From Pomphorhynchus laevis (lineage: Eukaryota; Acanthocephala; Palaeacanthocephala; Echinorhynchida; Pomphorhynchidae), in contig WNNJ02001187.1 in assembly GCA_012934845.2 (NCBI GenBank), positions 1 to 64,000 of the forward strand: a stretch of DNA of 64,000 nucleotides. Direction: 5' to 3'. Positions 22,081 to 32,699 of the stretch are shown here, in pieces. The position numbers and the translations under genes were made by a program. The notes beneath the pieces are model-generated. The model searched no databases, had not been told where the DNA came from, and saw nothing but the letters and a program-made list of their open reading frames with translations. Each line of letters opens with the position of its first letter. The first letter of the stretch is position 1.

Positions 22081-22087
22081 CAATGAC

Positions 22088-23480
22088 CTATATGAGAGCG
22101 CTCTCCGACATCTGTGAATCTGCTCGAGGCGACAAAACTAAAGGGCTCCATACAATTCTTATTCGTCGCCTCACCACCCGAAAATGTTTCACATGTAAGT
22201 TAATTTCACCAAGAGCAACACGATCCTTAAGTTCTTTCCTAGCCGCAATAAGCCTCTTACGCTCCGTAGGATCAAGATCCTTCAAGAGCCTAACGCTTGA
22301 TCCTTTAAGGCGATATAAATTATGAAGGATTAACTCAGCATGTGATTGTTCGCAAAAGACAGCCTTAAGAAGACGCGGATGGTCATTGGGAGGACTACGC
22401 TTACCCAGTCTGAACAGAGCATCTAATCTCATGCTCCCAACCACTTAAGAGTCACAAGAACATAGAGCATGTGATAATATCGACCTAAGACTCTCTATAT
22501 CGTCTTTGAGTCGTTCTTGAGAATTCTCTAAAATAGATTCAGGTACGTTTGCCAAAAGAACTGATCGACCTTTATCAGGAGCATTCTTAGATCTAAGTCT
22601 ATGTGTGTCATTACCAGTTTTATTCATAGTATTATTCCTCTTAGGCTTGAGACCGTCTCGGGACACAGCAGCACTAACCTGCTGATCACTGCTGCGATTA
22701 GGCATATTTGTAGTTGATTGCATCAACATTTCCCTGGACACTTTTATTTTTTGTAATCTCATGCCCGCTGATCGTGGTGGTTGAAAGCTGCGGCCTGATG
22801 AGATGAGGATTCCCGGAAGTTAGTATTTCTTCCTCGTTAAGTGGAGATAGAACACGGCTATAGCTATGACTCTCACTGGTCGTCAGACCGACATCTTTCC
22901 GGTAACTTCTTATGCTCTGGCTAACTTTTGAAGCGGGATCAAGCGTCAGCGATGAATTGGACGCTTCTGGACTTGATGAACTAAGAGCCTGATAATCTTT
23001 TGTTGACTCTGTTCTGCATGTTGTTCAGTTCAAACAATTTAATGATTGCAAAGCAGGTTTGTGATGATTAGCTGCTACATATATTGTCAGCACCGCCGTA
23101 CCATTATTCACAGTTGGGGCAGAGGCACTGCTTTCTCGTTGGACTGTAGCGCTTTCACTCCATGTCCTCTCAGAACGGGTAGAAGTCGAACAGTGATTGC
23201 AGCTCCCAACATTTGTCATCGCTTCTTGGGTACACTTTGGCAGATAACTTGTGCCTGGTAACTTAACTGGCGATGAGTCGAAATCCGACCCGGCCTCAGC
23301 GACGCATTGGTGATTCTGTCTGACTGTTAATACGCAAAATCCACAAGTGAATCATCTCGAAAGCAAAGTCTGGGCATCCTTGGTTGGCACAACAGCAACT
23401 GACCAAACTTTGCAATCTGGAGAATGACATGCAACCTCATGACGCGAGAATTCAGAAGACTGATCAACATTTTAAAGTTG
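22088..23480 (-). pseudogene. ORF1 of the CR1-like element
   Basis: The C-terminal half (22444-22088) has LGKRSPPNDHPRLLKAVF and DLDPTERKRLIAARKELKDR, a domain common in CR1-clade ORF1. The middle (22762-22445) is Lys/Arg/Ser-rich. The N-terminal region, to about 23470, contains HEVACHSPDCKVWSVAVV and FTCGFC, fitting a PHD/ESR-type zinc finger, and has stops. The frames are separated by stops at 22445 and near 23000-23350. Confidence 0.75.
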
Positions 23481-23652
23481 TTCCCCTTAAGCAACATTTC
23501 TAACATTTTTACGCTTGTCCCATTAATTAGGACGGAGTTCTAATTGTAGATTGCAGTTTCTTCTTGATGACGCATGTTGTTAGTTTTTCAATTCAATATA
23601 TTTTTCTTGTATGTATATTAGTTCTCAAAGTTGATGGATATTACGCACTATT

Positions 23653-23745
23653 AAATCGTTGTAATCGATGTAATCGTTGTAATCGTTGTATTCGTAGTAA
23701 TACGAGTTATACTCGTTGTACTCGTTATCGTTGTATATACCCAGA
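23653..23745. repeat. Minisatellite of GTTGTAATC-type 9-mers
   Basis: About ten degenerate copies of a 9-base unit (CGTTGTAAT and variants TCGTAGTAA, CTCGTTGTA). A spurious Arg/Cys/Asn-repeat ORF covers it. No function is inferred. Confidence 0.85.
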
Positions 23746-24059
23746 AGATATTTGTATGTTCATTAGTTATCAACCTTTTTTAAGGTCCTAAGTTGAAAGA
23801 TAATACTAAATTTTCAGTATTTATTTCGGCAGATCTCTCTAGAGCATAGTATTATTCGAGAAAATAGAATAGTGAGGGTCCAGCAAATATCGAATATGAA
23901 TAAAAAGGCAGGCTCAAACGAAAACATGACTATCACAAAGTTCACAAAAAGTTCCCGTATCAGAAAATGCAACATTACTGAGACTTGTGCTTTATAACGT
24001 GGAAGATCTCCAATGTCTTATGCGAGATGTGTCGGTTTATTTTCTGAGGTGGTTGCAAT

Positions 24060-24400
24060 GGTTGCCGGATTAATTTATGGCGGAATGTCAATATATGTTT
24101 GAAATATATGTTTCGATTCATTGATGATATATGTGTATTTAACTCTAACTATTTTTATTTAATAAGCGAACAAATTTATCCAGGTAGCATCATTCTTAAT
24201 AAAACCAATATTAATGATAAAGAAAGTATATATCTTGATATGAGCATTAATTAAAACTATTTTTAATTTATATCGTAAGGATGATATTTTTGAAATATGT
24301 CATCAAGAAATAATGACATATTTTTGAAATATGTCACCAATATATCAAGAAAAATATTTTTGCATGAGACAAAAATATGGTATGCATGAAACTTAAAATT
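24060..24400 (+). pseudogene. Penelope-like RT fragment, degraded
   Basis: Sequence around ATATGTTTCGATTCATTGATGA encodes the FRYIDDI-type catalytic motif seen intact at 25340. The following LNKTNINDK stretch is recognisable with several indels. A small internal repeat of ATATTTTTGAAATATGTC has been added at 24285-24345. Confidence 0.75.
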
Positions 24401-24435
24401 TAAAATTTTCAATTTTATTTTATAAAAATAAATAT

Positions 24436-24910
24436 TGACAATATGTGTATTTATACATATTCTTAATCAAACGAATAAGAACAAATTTGTACACGCAAAC
24501 CTATTCTTAATAAAACTAATATTGATGATAAAGGTGTATATCTAGATATGAACATTAAATTAACATTAACTAAAACTACTATTAACTTATATCGTAAAGA
24601 TGACATATTTAAATTTGCAAGAAACATATTTTTGCATGAGCATTCATTCATGCCATATAATATAAAATATAATACATTAAATAATGAAATTTTGAGAATT
24701 GCAACATTTTAAGAATTGGACGAAACCTGATAGCACAGCAGTTCCTCCTGATGACCTCTAATCCTTATTCTGATACAACATCGGTTATTTATTAGTCAAT
24801 TCATAAAAATGGCGTTTATTTTGAATTTCAATTTTTCTTTTAACTTGATTTAAATTATAGAAAATCTAAAAACAATTATTAATTTTATTATTTAATTATT
24901 AAATTTTGAG
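24436..24910 (+). mobile_element. Penelope-like fragment joined to a 3' tail
   Basis: It keeps the second half of the RT fingerprint (NIKLTLTKTTINLYRKDD at about 24545-24610), jumps from ATTGCAACATTTTAAG to the GACGAAACCTGATAGCACAG block, and then has CTGATGA and the AT-rich tail to about 24910. An internal deletion removed the RT end and the GAAA half of the structured block. Confidence 0.75.
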
Positions 24911-24989
24911 TTAGAATTATTATGTTAAGACAAAAGGAATAAATTTTCAAAATATAAATACATACGATTTAGTACGCTTTACACAAATC

Positions 24990-25738
24990 TAGATTTAGTA
25001 GATATTAAAGAAGCGTTAGAAAAATTAATTAATCTTATATTCGGAAAAAGATATACATATATATGTTATAATAATTATAACGCCTATCTAACAAAAATTA
25101 AACCATCAAATAAATATAAATATATGGATAAAATTGAATTAATAGAATCCTTAAATATTTTGATAAATCAAAATTATTTAAAAGTAGGGACATCTATATT
25201 TAGACAAGTAAAAGGTGTTCCAATGGGTGGTAATATTAGCCCAATTATAGCTGACTTGTTTTTAAGCTTTATAGAATATGAATTTGTTCATAACTGTGTA
25301 AAAACTTAATCTAAACAATATAAATATATGAAATATATGTTTCGATACATTGATGATATATGTGTATTTAATTCTAATAATTTTTATTCAATTAGTGAAC
25401 AAATTTATCCAGAAAGCCTTATTCTTAACAAAACCAATATTAATGATAAAGAAGGTGTATATCTAGATATGAACATTAAATTAACATTAACTAAAACTAC
25501 TATTAATTTATATCGTAAATATGGCATATTTAAATTTACAAGAAACATATTTTTGCATGAGCATTCATGCATACCATATAATATAAAATATAATACATTA
25601 AATAATGAAATTTTAAGAATTGCAACAATATGTAATGATATTGGCTTTCTTCAAAATCATTTAAATAATTTACTAGATGCATATTTTGGCTATAATAAGA
25701 GGAGTTATAATAAGAGGGGCCGAAACCTGATAGCATAG
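24990..25738 (+). pseudogene. Penelope-like reverse transcriptase, best copy
   Basis: In order: RT motif A region (TLYTNLDLVDIKEALEKL, about 24970-25030), VKGVPMGGNISPIIADLFLS (motif B, 25210-25270), a TAA at about 25307, then MFRYIDDICVFNS (catalytic YIDD, 25340), YPESLILNKTNINDKEG and YLDMNIKLTLTKTTINLYRK. It ends at 25738, where a partial duplicate (CTATAATAAGAGGAGTTATA) joins the 3' tail. The pattern is that of metazoan Penelope-like or closely related RTs with a G-x-P-M-G motif B. No GIY-YIG endonuclease is seen, so the copy may be endonuclease-less or truncated. Confidence 0.8.
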
Positions 25739-25790
25739 CAGTTCCTCCTGATGACCTCTAATTCTTATTATGATACAACGTATCATATTA
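25715..25790 (+). mobile_element. Short Penelope-like 3' tail
   Basis: GGCCGAAACCTGATAGCATA through CTGATGACCTCTAATTCTTA, ending at TACAACGTATC. It has only the second half of the structured block, fused after the RT fragment. Confidence 0.75.
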
Positions 25791-25799
25791 TGATTAAAC

Positions 25800-25886
25800 A
25801 ATTGTATACGAATGGAGAAGTTTCTCAAACCCGAAATGCTCACAATCGCGCCTGACAATCAAAACGCTACCGTCGATTGGAGTGAC
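25800..25886 (+). pseudogene. Gag N-terminus of another LTR element, truncated
   Basis: An ATG at 25812 opens MEKFLKPEMLTIAPDNQ, then VDWSD. This is very like the first residues of Ty3/gypsy gag proteins (MEKFLxPExL...W). The frame runs straight into Penelope-like RT sequence at about 25887. It is GC-richer than its surroundings. Confidence 0.6.
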
Positions 25887-26330
25887 AAAATTTATCCAGA
25901 AAGCCTTATTCTTAACAAAACCAATATTAATGATAAAGAAGGTGTATATCTAGATATGAACATTAAATTAACATTAACTAAAACTACTATTAATTTATAT
26001 CGTAAATATGCCCTTTTAAAATTCATAAAGATGATATATTTAAATTTACAAGAAACATATTTTTGCATGAGCATTCATGCATACCATATAATATAAAATA
26101 TAATACATTAAATAATGAAATTTTAAGAATTGCAACAATATGTAATGATATTGGCTTTCTTCAAAATCATTTAAATAATTTAATAGATACATATTTTAAA
26201 CTAGGTTACTATAAAAATAACATCAAGCAGAAAATAGTAAAATATATAAATCAACACAATAATATAAAGAATAAATTTAAACTCTTAAGTGGCAAATTTT
26301 TATGGATGGATAATAAATAATATACTTTGT
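25887..26330 (+). pseudogene. Penelope-like RT 3' half, second copy
   Basis: It repeats 25400-25660 nearly exactly from IYPESLILNKTNINDKEG and continues to the true end of the ORF: NHLNNLIDTYFKLGYYKNN, then NKFKLLSGKFLWMDNK and a TAA at 26318-26320. A frameshift with a small insertion (CCCTTTTAAAATTC) lies near 26010. The first half of the structured block follows at 26325-26370 and is cut short. Confidence 0.8.
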
Positions 26331-26370
26331 ATTAGAATAAGATACTAGATAGTAATTTCAGAGGAAATGA

Positions 26371-26730
26371 AACTGTCCTTGGATTTATCTTGGATTTTAT
26401 TACGTATTTGTTTGATTAGATCTCGTTTCTAAATAGCTGTCACTGAACTTTAGATGAGAGCTTTTTGAAGGCTGTAAACATACATTTCGTTATTAATTAG
26501 GCCTTTTGGGATGATGCAGAGAGTGATGAATAAAACATACTTTTTAACGTCCAATGATACGTTCGATGTGATCTTAAATTGCTCAGGACGTTTAAACATC
26601 GAGAGGAATATAAAAAGAAATTATTATTCACAATGGTTTTCTTCAAAATCATTTAAATAATTTACTAGATGCATATTTTAAATGTGCATATAAACTCTTC
26701 ATCCGAAGACGATGAAGAGTTTATATCTGA
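26371..26730. other. Spacer with dispersed-repeat relic and a hairpin
   Basis: 26540-26640 resembles the arm of the palindrome at 7073 (TTCGATGTG, then AAACATCGAGAGG). 26688-26726 is a perfect 16-base-arm hairpin (ATATAAACTCTTCATC and its complement). No gene. Confidence 0.6.
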
Positions 26731-27010
26731 CCCTATTAGAGGAATAGAGGCCAAAATCTGAGAACATAGCAGTTCCTCTTAATGATTTATATTCCTTATT
26801 TGGATACATCGTATGTTATTTATTAGTCAATTCATAAAAATTGATTTTTAAATTTTAAATTTTAATTATAAACTATCTTTTATTTCGGCCCCTATTAGAG
26901 GAATAGAAACGAAACCTGATATCATAGCAGTTCCTCACGATGACCTCTAATCCTTATCCTGATACATCGTCTGTTATTTATTAGTCAATTCGTAAAAATT
27001 GATTTTTTTT
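26731..27010 (+). mobile_element. Two tandem Penelope-like 3' tails
   Basis: Both units start near CCTATTAGAGGAATAG, carry a CATAGCAGTTCCTC block, and end TTAGTCAATTCATAAAAATT. The first (26733-26870) has lost CTGATGA; the second (26885-27010) reads CGATGACCTC. Only tails are present. Confidence 0.65.
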
Positions 27011-27836
27011 GAAATTTTAATTTTTTATTTTAGCTTTATATAAATATAAATTGTATCAAATATTATAATTATTTATAATTATTTATCTAAATAATTATAA
27101 ATAATTATTAAGTTCATGTTCATTATTAAAATTTCAATACATACGTTTCACGTTTCGGTCCTTTAAAGCTGGCTGACGATCACTTGACTCGTTTGCTTTA
27201 TTGACATTTTAGATTTAATAAAAGACTTCCGTCTTACATTTTGCAAATTTAATTGAAATCATTTATGATTTCAAATTAAATCAGCGTTGGTAAGGGAAAG
27301 TGTTACCTTCAATTTGAAAACTTAATTATTTTTGCAATTAATTTCTATTATCAAACTAGTAATGTATAGTTTGTTTCTTAATTTGAAGTTAATATAATTG
27401 TGCAGTCATTGTTACAATTGAAATTTCTGAGGACACCGCACGTTGCTTTAATCCTATCTATAGGCCAACAGCAGTACGCTCCATTTTAGTATTGGTGGCC
27501 CTCATCAGCTACTGATTCAATATCTACGTTTTATGTTTCTGTCGTCTTCTCATCGTCTTCATAATGAAAGATACTTCATATCTTTCATTATAATGAAAGA
27601 TATGAATATTAAAGATATAAAGATATAAAAGATATGTTTATTTTTAAACAAATATTTTTTAAACACTAAATCTTTAGTAAGGATATCTTACTAAAGATTA
27701 AGATAAGATATCTTATCTTAATCTATAAGGATAAGATATCTTATATTTAGATATCTTATCCAATCATAATTTACAAAGATTATTATAATTAATAATTAAT
27801 TAATGAAATGCCAATTTGATTGATCGTCTAACAGTT
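27011..27836. other. AT-rich DNA with self-complementary runs
   Basis: At 27540-27780 there are several short hairpins built from AAGATATCTTAT and GAAAGATA units. An isolated higher-GC piece at 27410-27550 has no recognisable coding sense. No gene is seen. Confidence 0.5.
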
Positions 27837-28155
27837 TACCATTATAGGCCGTAGACTTGCAGTCTATACATCAAACTTTCTCACAATCTAGCAACATGGT
27901 TTTCGACCAGGTTTCTCTATCACAAGTGCTGTCTCCATCTTAAGAAACGCTGTTCAAGAAGCTCGTTGAAATAACCTTCCTTTGTACGCTGTTTTCGTAG
28001 ATTTTACAAAGGCATTCAATTACATTGACAGAGACTTGCTTTTCCGAAAATTAATAACTGCACTTAGCCTAAAGTGCTATATCATACATGTACTACATCA
28101 AGTTCTCTCTCCTCACATTGTCCGAGTCTTTGATGGAATAATATATTCAGATTAT
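27837..28155 (+). repeat. Left arm of a 319-base inverted duplication (RT fragment)
   Basis: It is the reverse complement of 29846-30164 over 319 bases with no length difference, and by eye with essentially no mismatches. It contains RT sense: HGFRPGFSITSAVSILRNAV, a shared in-frame TGA, then YAVFVDFTKAFNYIDRDLLF (motif A). Neither arm is coding. Confidence 0.9.
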
Positions 28156-29480
28156 AATATATTGGATTTAAGAGCAGATATGGCTTGTGATTATGGCGAT
28201 ACCTGCACATGAGCTTTGATAATCGATTTGCGTCATTCTTAATAGCAAAAAAATACATCAAATCACAACAAATCAAAACAAATCGTAATTAAACGCATTT
28301 ATACAAAATGGTGTTGTTTGTTAGACTGAACTTCAATTCACGACTTTCAGTAACCAAGTAACCAAGTAGACAACGGTCCAGGATTTTCGAAATACGGCAT
28401 TTATAATATTATAATATTATTATATTTAACTTTATAATAACGTAATGAAGATTCCTTTTGTAGTTTTCTTAGCTCTTTCGTTAATAATTTTGAACTAAAA
28501 AAAATAAGTTTATAATTTTTAGGAACAACAAAATAATCTGGAAAAAAACGAAACATTTAAACTTAAATGTACGTTAGAGACAAGACGCGGGCAATTATAA
28601 ATAATCTTAACATTAAACGTTTAATTTTAACAAATTTCATACCAAATTTTACTTCCAATGTAGGAAGCAATTAGACCAAACATTGTAAGCCAAATTATAA
28701 ATCCTTCAAATACTTTTTATTTTAATTAAAAATTAACATATCAATATTTGAATTATTTAAAGAAAAATTACGAGTTTAACATAACATTTAAGCCTTGTAT
28801 ATAAAAGTATCAAGTAACTGTTTTATTTTAAGTAAATTCATTAAAAGCATTAAAGCGACGTTGAAAAAATGGTTGCTAGTAAGCCACGATAGTTTGAATT
28901 GGAATAGTTTCTGTTGAACTTGAAACAAATTTTTGCTGACTTTTACATAAATTTTGCATAAAACATTATCATAATTGAAAAATTACTTAAATTCAATAAA
29001 TAGAGAAGTAGATGGTGAAATATAACCGAATATTTAAAGAGCATTTTAAATCATTTACTAAAACGATGTATGATATCCACAAAATACGAGCCATTTAAGT
29101 ATAGTTTTAGTTACTTTATAACTTGATAAATTTAAATGAAAAATTTAAATATTATGTCTAAAGATAATATAAGATAAGATATGTTATATATATGGTATAT
29201 ATGTTATATACCTTGTAGTGGTAATATATCTTCTAGTTTATTACCTTATAGTTTATCTTTAATTTATTTGTCAGTCCATCTTTTAGAAGGCCGATTTATA
29301 TCATCTAAAGATAAGATAATATATTATCTACAAGATATTACTGTATCTAAAGATAATATAAGATAATATCTACAAGATAGCGATAATCTTGAAATTATCG
29401 AAATTATAAAAACCTTTAATCATCGACGTAATATGGTAATTTGTATATAAAAATATGGTAATTTGTATATTTGATTTTTG
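28156..29480. other. AT-rich DNA between the inverted arms
   Basis: A foldback-family relic lies at 28300-28415 (AATGGTGTTGTTTGTTAGACT and CAACGGTCCAGGATTT, as at 1740 and 2070). The remainder holds runs of AAAGATAATATAAGATAAT at 29160-29370 and otherwise nothing recognisable. Confidence 0.5.
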
Positions 29481-29707
29481 AATTAATATAAAACTCCACT
29501 TGAAGGACAGATTAAAGCCAAGATAGCAGAATTGCGTACACATTTGCAAATTTATACCGTCATAGGTAAAACATCATTTCGTGATAACCTACTACCCGCT
29601 GTGAATTTTAACACTTCTGTTTTCACTAGGCTAACCTGCAAACTATTCGCCATACAATACAGGTTAAGCCTAGCCAATGCTGAACTCACATCACCTATTT
29701 TTGACGA

Positions 29708-30449
29708 TTATACAACCAGATCATCTGCATATAAAAGACAATAAGAGTTAGTTTCACTTATCCATGCTGGCAGATCATATACAAAAAGACTGAAAAAAAG
29801 TGGGCTAAGAGGGTCACCCCGAGGAACGTCCTTAATTTGTTGAAAATAATCTGAATATATTATTCCATCAAAGACTCGGACAATGTGAGGAGAGAGAACT
29901 TGATGTAGTACATGTATGATATAGCACTTTAGGCTAAGTGCAGTTATTAATTTTCGGAAAAGCAAGTCTCTGTCAATGTAATTGAATGCCTTTGTAAAAT
30001 CTACGAAAACAGCGTACAAAGGAAGGTTATTTCAACGAGCTTCTTGAACAGCGTTTCTTAAGATGGAGACAGCACTTGTGATAGAGAAACCTGGTCGAAA
30101 ACCATGTTGCTAGATTGTGAGAAAGTTTGATGTATAGACTGCAAGTCTACGGCCTATAATGGTATCAAATAACTTATATGATTGACTTAACATTGCGATA
30201 CCTCTGTAATTATTTAGATTTCGAGGATCATTACTACCTTTAAATAGTATTTTTAGAATCACCTTCTTCCACGATACTGGGAAAATATCCTATCAAGACC
30301 CGATTAAATAGCATAACAAGAAAATAAATTGAGACTGACAAAATACCTTTAATATGCTCATCGGCTATATCATCATTGCCGACACTCTTTCTATCAAGCA
30401 TGTGTTGTAAAAAGAATTCGATTTCATCGACTGTAAAATATGCGTTCAA
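29708..30449 (-). pseudogene. Reverse transcriptase of that element
   Basis: MLDRKSVGNDDIADEHIKG opens the fingers. Further on come HGFRPGFSITSA, VDFTKAFNYIDRDLLFRKL (motif A), VPRGDPLSPLFFSLFVYDL (motif B, with Gln to Arg in the PQG position) and LLYADDLVV (catalytic YADD). Stops fall at 30030 and after YADD. C-terminal sense continues weakly to about 29500. Confidence 0.85.
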
Positions 30450-30711
30450 GTGGCTTAGCTATCCTAGAGACCTTAACGACCTACTGAAAGAACTACACTG
30501 CTTTTCATCTCCAATATTGGAATCATATAAATTACTAAAATGTTGTTCCCTTTGAGAAATTGGTACACTGACAATAGTACTCACTGAACGACGAGGAGGA
30601 TCTAACTTCCACGGCATCAAACGTGCCTTTTCTAGTATTGTCCAAATGTCACCTAACGATGGTTAGTTGACAACTAAGAATCGTAAGTAACAATTACGAT
30701 TTCGTAAGAAT

Positions 30712-31014
30712 TTAATTTCGTAAGAATCGAAAGTAACAACCAAGAATCGTAAGATTCGGCGTATCGACTAAAACCATTGTATCACTAAGCCTATGCTGAA
30801 ACCCACTAAATTTCGCATTTAAACAAACTAATATCCCGCTTACCGGTCGAGCCGTCATGCGCATCTCCGCTGAAGATTTAACAATATAAAATATTTGCAA
30901 GGAATTAGGATGCGTCGAGAACGTTTCTAGTAAGATGATGATATGGAACTTATCGAAAAATCTTTCTGTACCTAAATTCAACAAATAAGACAAATTATCA
31001 ACATTGTATATCAA
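30712..31014 (-). pseudogene. Endonuclease remnant
   Basis: YNVDNLSYLLNL, FHIIILLETF, RPVSGILVCL and LTILGCYFRF follow the order of an apurinic-type endonuclease N-terminal half (the LLET position carries the catalytic Glu). The C-terminal half with GDFN and SDH was not found, so an internal deletion between endonuclease and RT is likely. Confidence 0.65.
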
Positions 31015-31099
31015 TGCACGACAGTGAAAAGATGAATTAGTAGCTGCGAATGTGAAGCTCGATGAACTTACCGACTGTAGTGCTTCGGTCGAACAATCT

Positions 31100-32160
31100 A
31101 CTGATTGTCATATTTCATTTGTATAAACTAGATTATCTCCATGGACATATCCAGTGCTATTTAAAACTTTAAAGCCGTAAGACGAGGAATATAGGTGGTA
31201 ACTACACCCGAAGTAGTATTCGGGCTTTCAAAACGAATAATCTTACTATTTCTTATGTAAAACCAATCATTCGGACTAATTTTTCGCACTCCCAAAGTTT
31301 CTGTCTAAGTATCCGCTGGTATTGCCTTTCAGGTTTTGACAAGTCAGAAATGATAAAGACGTGCTTATAACCATCGAAACACTTCAATTTGCTTTGTACT
31401 TTAAGGATACTTTGTGCATGATATTCATTTAACCTTATTTTTATCCATGGATGGCAATCTTATTTTTGCGTACTATTCGCTTGATATCAGAATGCGTTAC
31501 GGAAATCTATATAGTATTCCAAATCTTAGCAATGTTTTCTGATTTTACACAATTGGTTGGAAAGTTAGTGAAAGTTAAATTAGAGGCCCTGAAGGCAGCT
31601 TCATCCATAGTTTTCCATATTCCATCCGCAGACATTATATCGAAGCACCCATTTGCTGTTGATATTAACGTTTTCCGACATACTCACGTACTAGCCGTTT
31701 AAGAAGTGATCTCGCTATATCCGCTCAGGAGTTTGTGAGGCCAGGTCTCGAATTTATTCGATCAGGAGTATTCAACTTGGAAGCGCTATTCATCTTATCT
31801 TCAAGTGAAGCAATCTTCGACTGCAAAGAAGTTGTCTTGGCTGAAAGAGAGCGCACATTCAAATGAATACAATACGGACAACATATTTTGCGGGTAAGAA
31901 AATCCTTAGGAAGTACTCGGGGTAGCCGAATTTGAACCATTACGGGACAATCATTGTTTGAACAAGCAATTAAATGTTCCAAACCTTGTGTATGTTCAAA
32001 CAACGAAGTTAGAGAGCTAGAAGTTTGATCCCTATTTAAGCAACCAACAGCACTACATACAGTGCATAACCTGCATGCTTAGCACAGACACAGCCCTTGC
32101 ACTTGGCAAAAGAACCATTGCATCCGCAACACTTCCCAGTCTGTTATGATGATTCAAGTT
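31100..32160 (-). pseudogene. ORF1 with zinc-binding segments
   Basis: A Cys-rich opening (CCGCNGSFAKCKGCVC, near 32130-32080) precedes ACSNNDCPVMVQIRL...RKICCPYC (32003-31860), a likely zinc finger, and a short coiled coil (AKTTSLQSKIASLEDKM). Further on, GYKHVFIISDLSKPERQYQ and DWFYIRNSKIIRFE (about 31390-31230) are a C-terminal domain seen in several non-LTR ORF1 proteins. Frame changes separate the parts. Confidence 0.6.
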
Positions 32161-32209
32161 GAGATCCGCTCAAAACAGGAATATCTTCATTAGCATCCAT
32201 TCAGCGTAT

Positions 32210-32420
32210 TAGTTTTCGTTGTTGAAACTCGTTGCTGCAGATTTCTGAGGCTCGTTGATCGATAAAAAAAGCTCGTTGAAGGCTGATAATCCTCGTTGTA
32301 TTAGTTTTCGTTGTTGTATGTTATGATCTTGTAAGAAGTTAGTAATATAGTAGTTAGTTTTGTTGTCGTTGAAACTAGTTGCTACAGATCGTTTAAACTT
32401 GAAGTAGTTAGCAATCAAGA
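32210..32420. repeat. Degenerate GTTGAAACTCGTTGCT repeats
   Basis: GTTGTTGAAACTCGTTGCTGCAGAT at 32218 recurs as GTCGTTGAAACTAGTTGCTACAGAT at 32360, and ATTAGTTTTCGTTGTTG recurs at 32209 and 32300. A short local duplication with no coding sense. Confidence 0.6.
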
Positions 32421-32699
32421 ATTTTTAAACTAACTACTATAATATTTTAAATAATATATAAAATATATATTAATATTAATAAATATTATACTATAAATAA
32501 TATATATGTATTTATATGATAAAATATAATTTATAATTTATACAATAAATTTATAATTATATAATTATAATATATATAATTATAATTTATATAATATATT
32601 ATAATAATTTACAGAATATAATTATAGTAATTAAATTAATATAGTAATTAACATAATTAAATTTATAATTAATTTATTAATTAAAATACAAAACCTGAA

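Larger units (their letters stand above)
19085..23480 (-). mobile_element. CR1-like non-LTR retrotransposon
   Basis: A two-ORF element reads right to left. ORF1 carries a Cys-rich finger region and a basic helix region; ORF2 carries an endonuclease and an RT. The 3' end is a run of AATAATAAT units at 19095-19110 preceded by GCCGTTGAAAC. The same 3' end occurs on the plus strand at 55790-56430, so it is a family. Stops and frameshifts occur throughout. Confidence 0.85.
29500..32160 (-). mobile_element. Non-LTR retrotransposon with zinc-finger ORF1
   Basis: In minus-strand order: a Cys-rich segment (about 32130-32040), ORF1 (32003 to about 31100), endonuclease remnants (31014-30712) and RT (30449-29500). 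It is degenerate and internally deleted. The 319-base inverted copy at 27837 derives from its RT. Confidence 0.75.

Noticed and set aside
23564-23791. ORF with Arg-Cys-Asn repeats
   Set aside because: It is a translation of the GTTGTAATC minisatellite, with no other coding support.
25124-26320. Penelope-like RT interpreted as a telomerase or domesticated RT gene
   Set aside because: Many broken copies with the same 3' tail and stops in the best copy show a mobile family.
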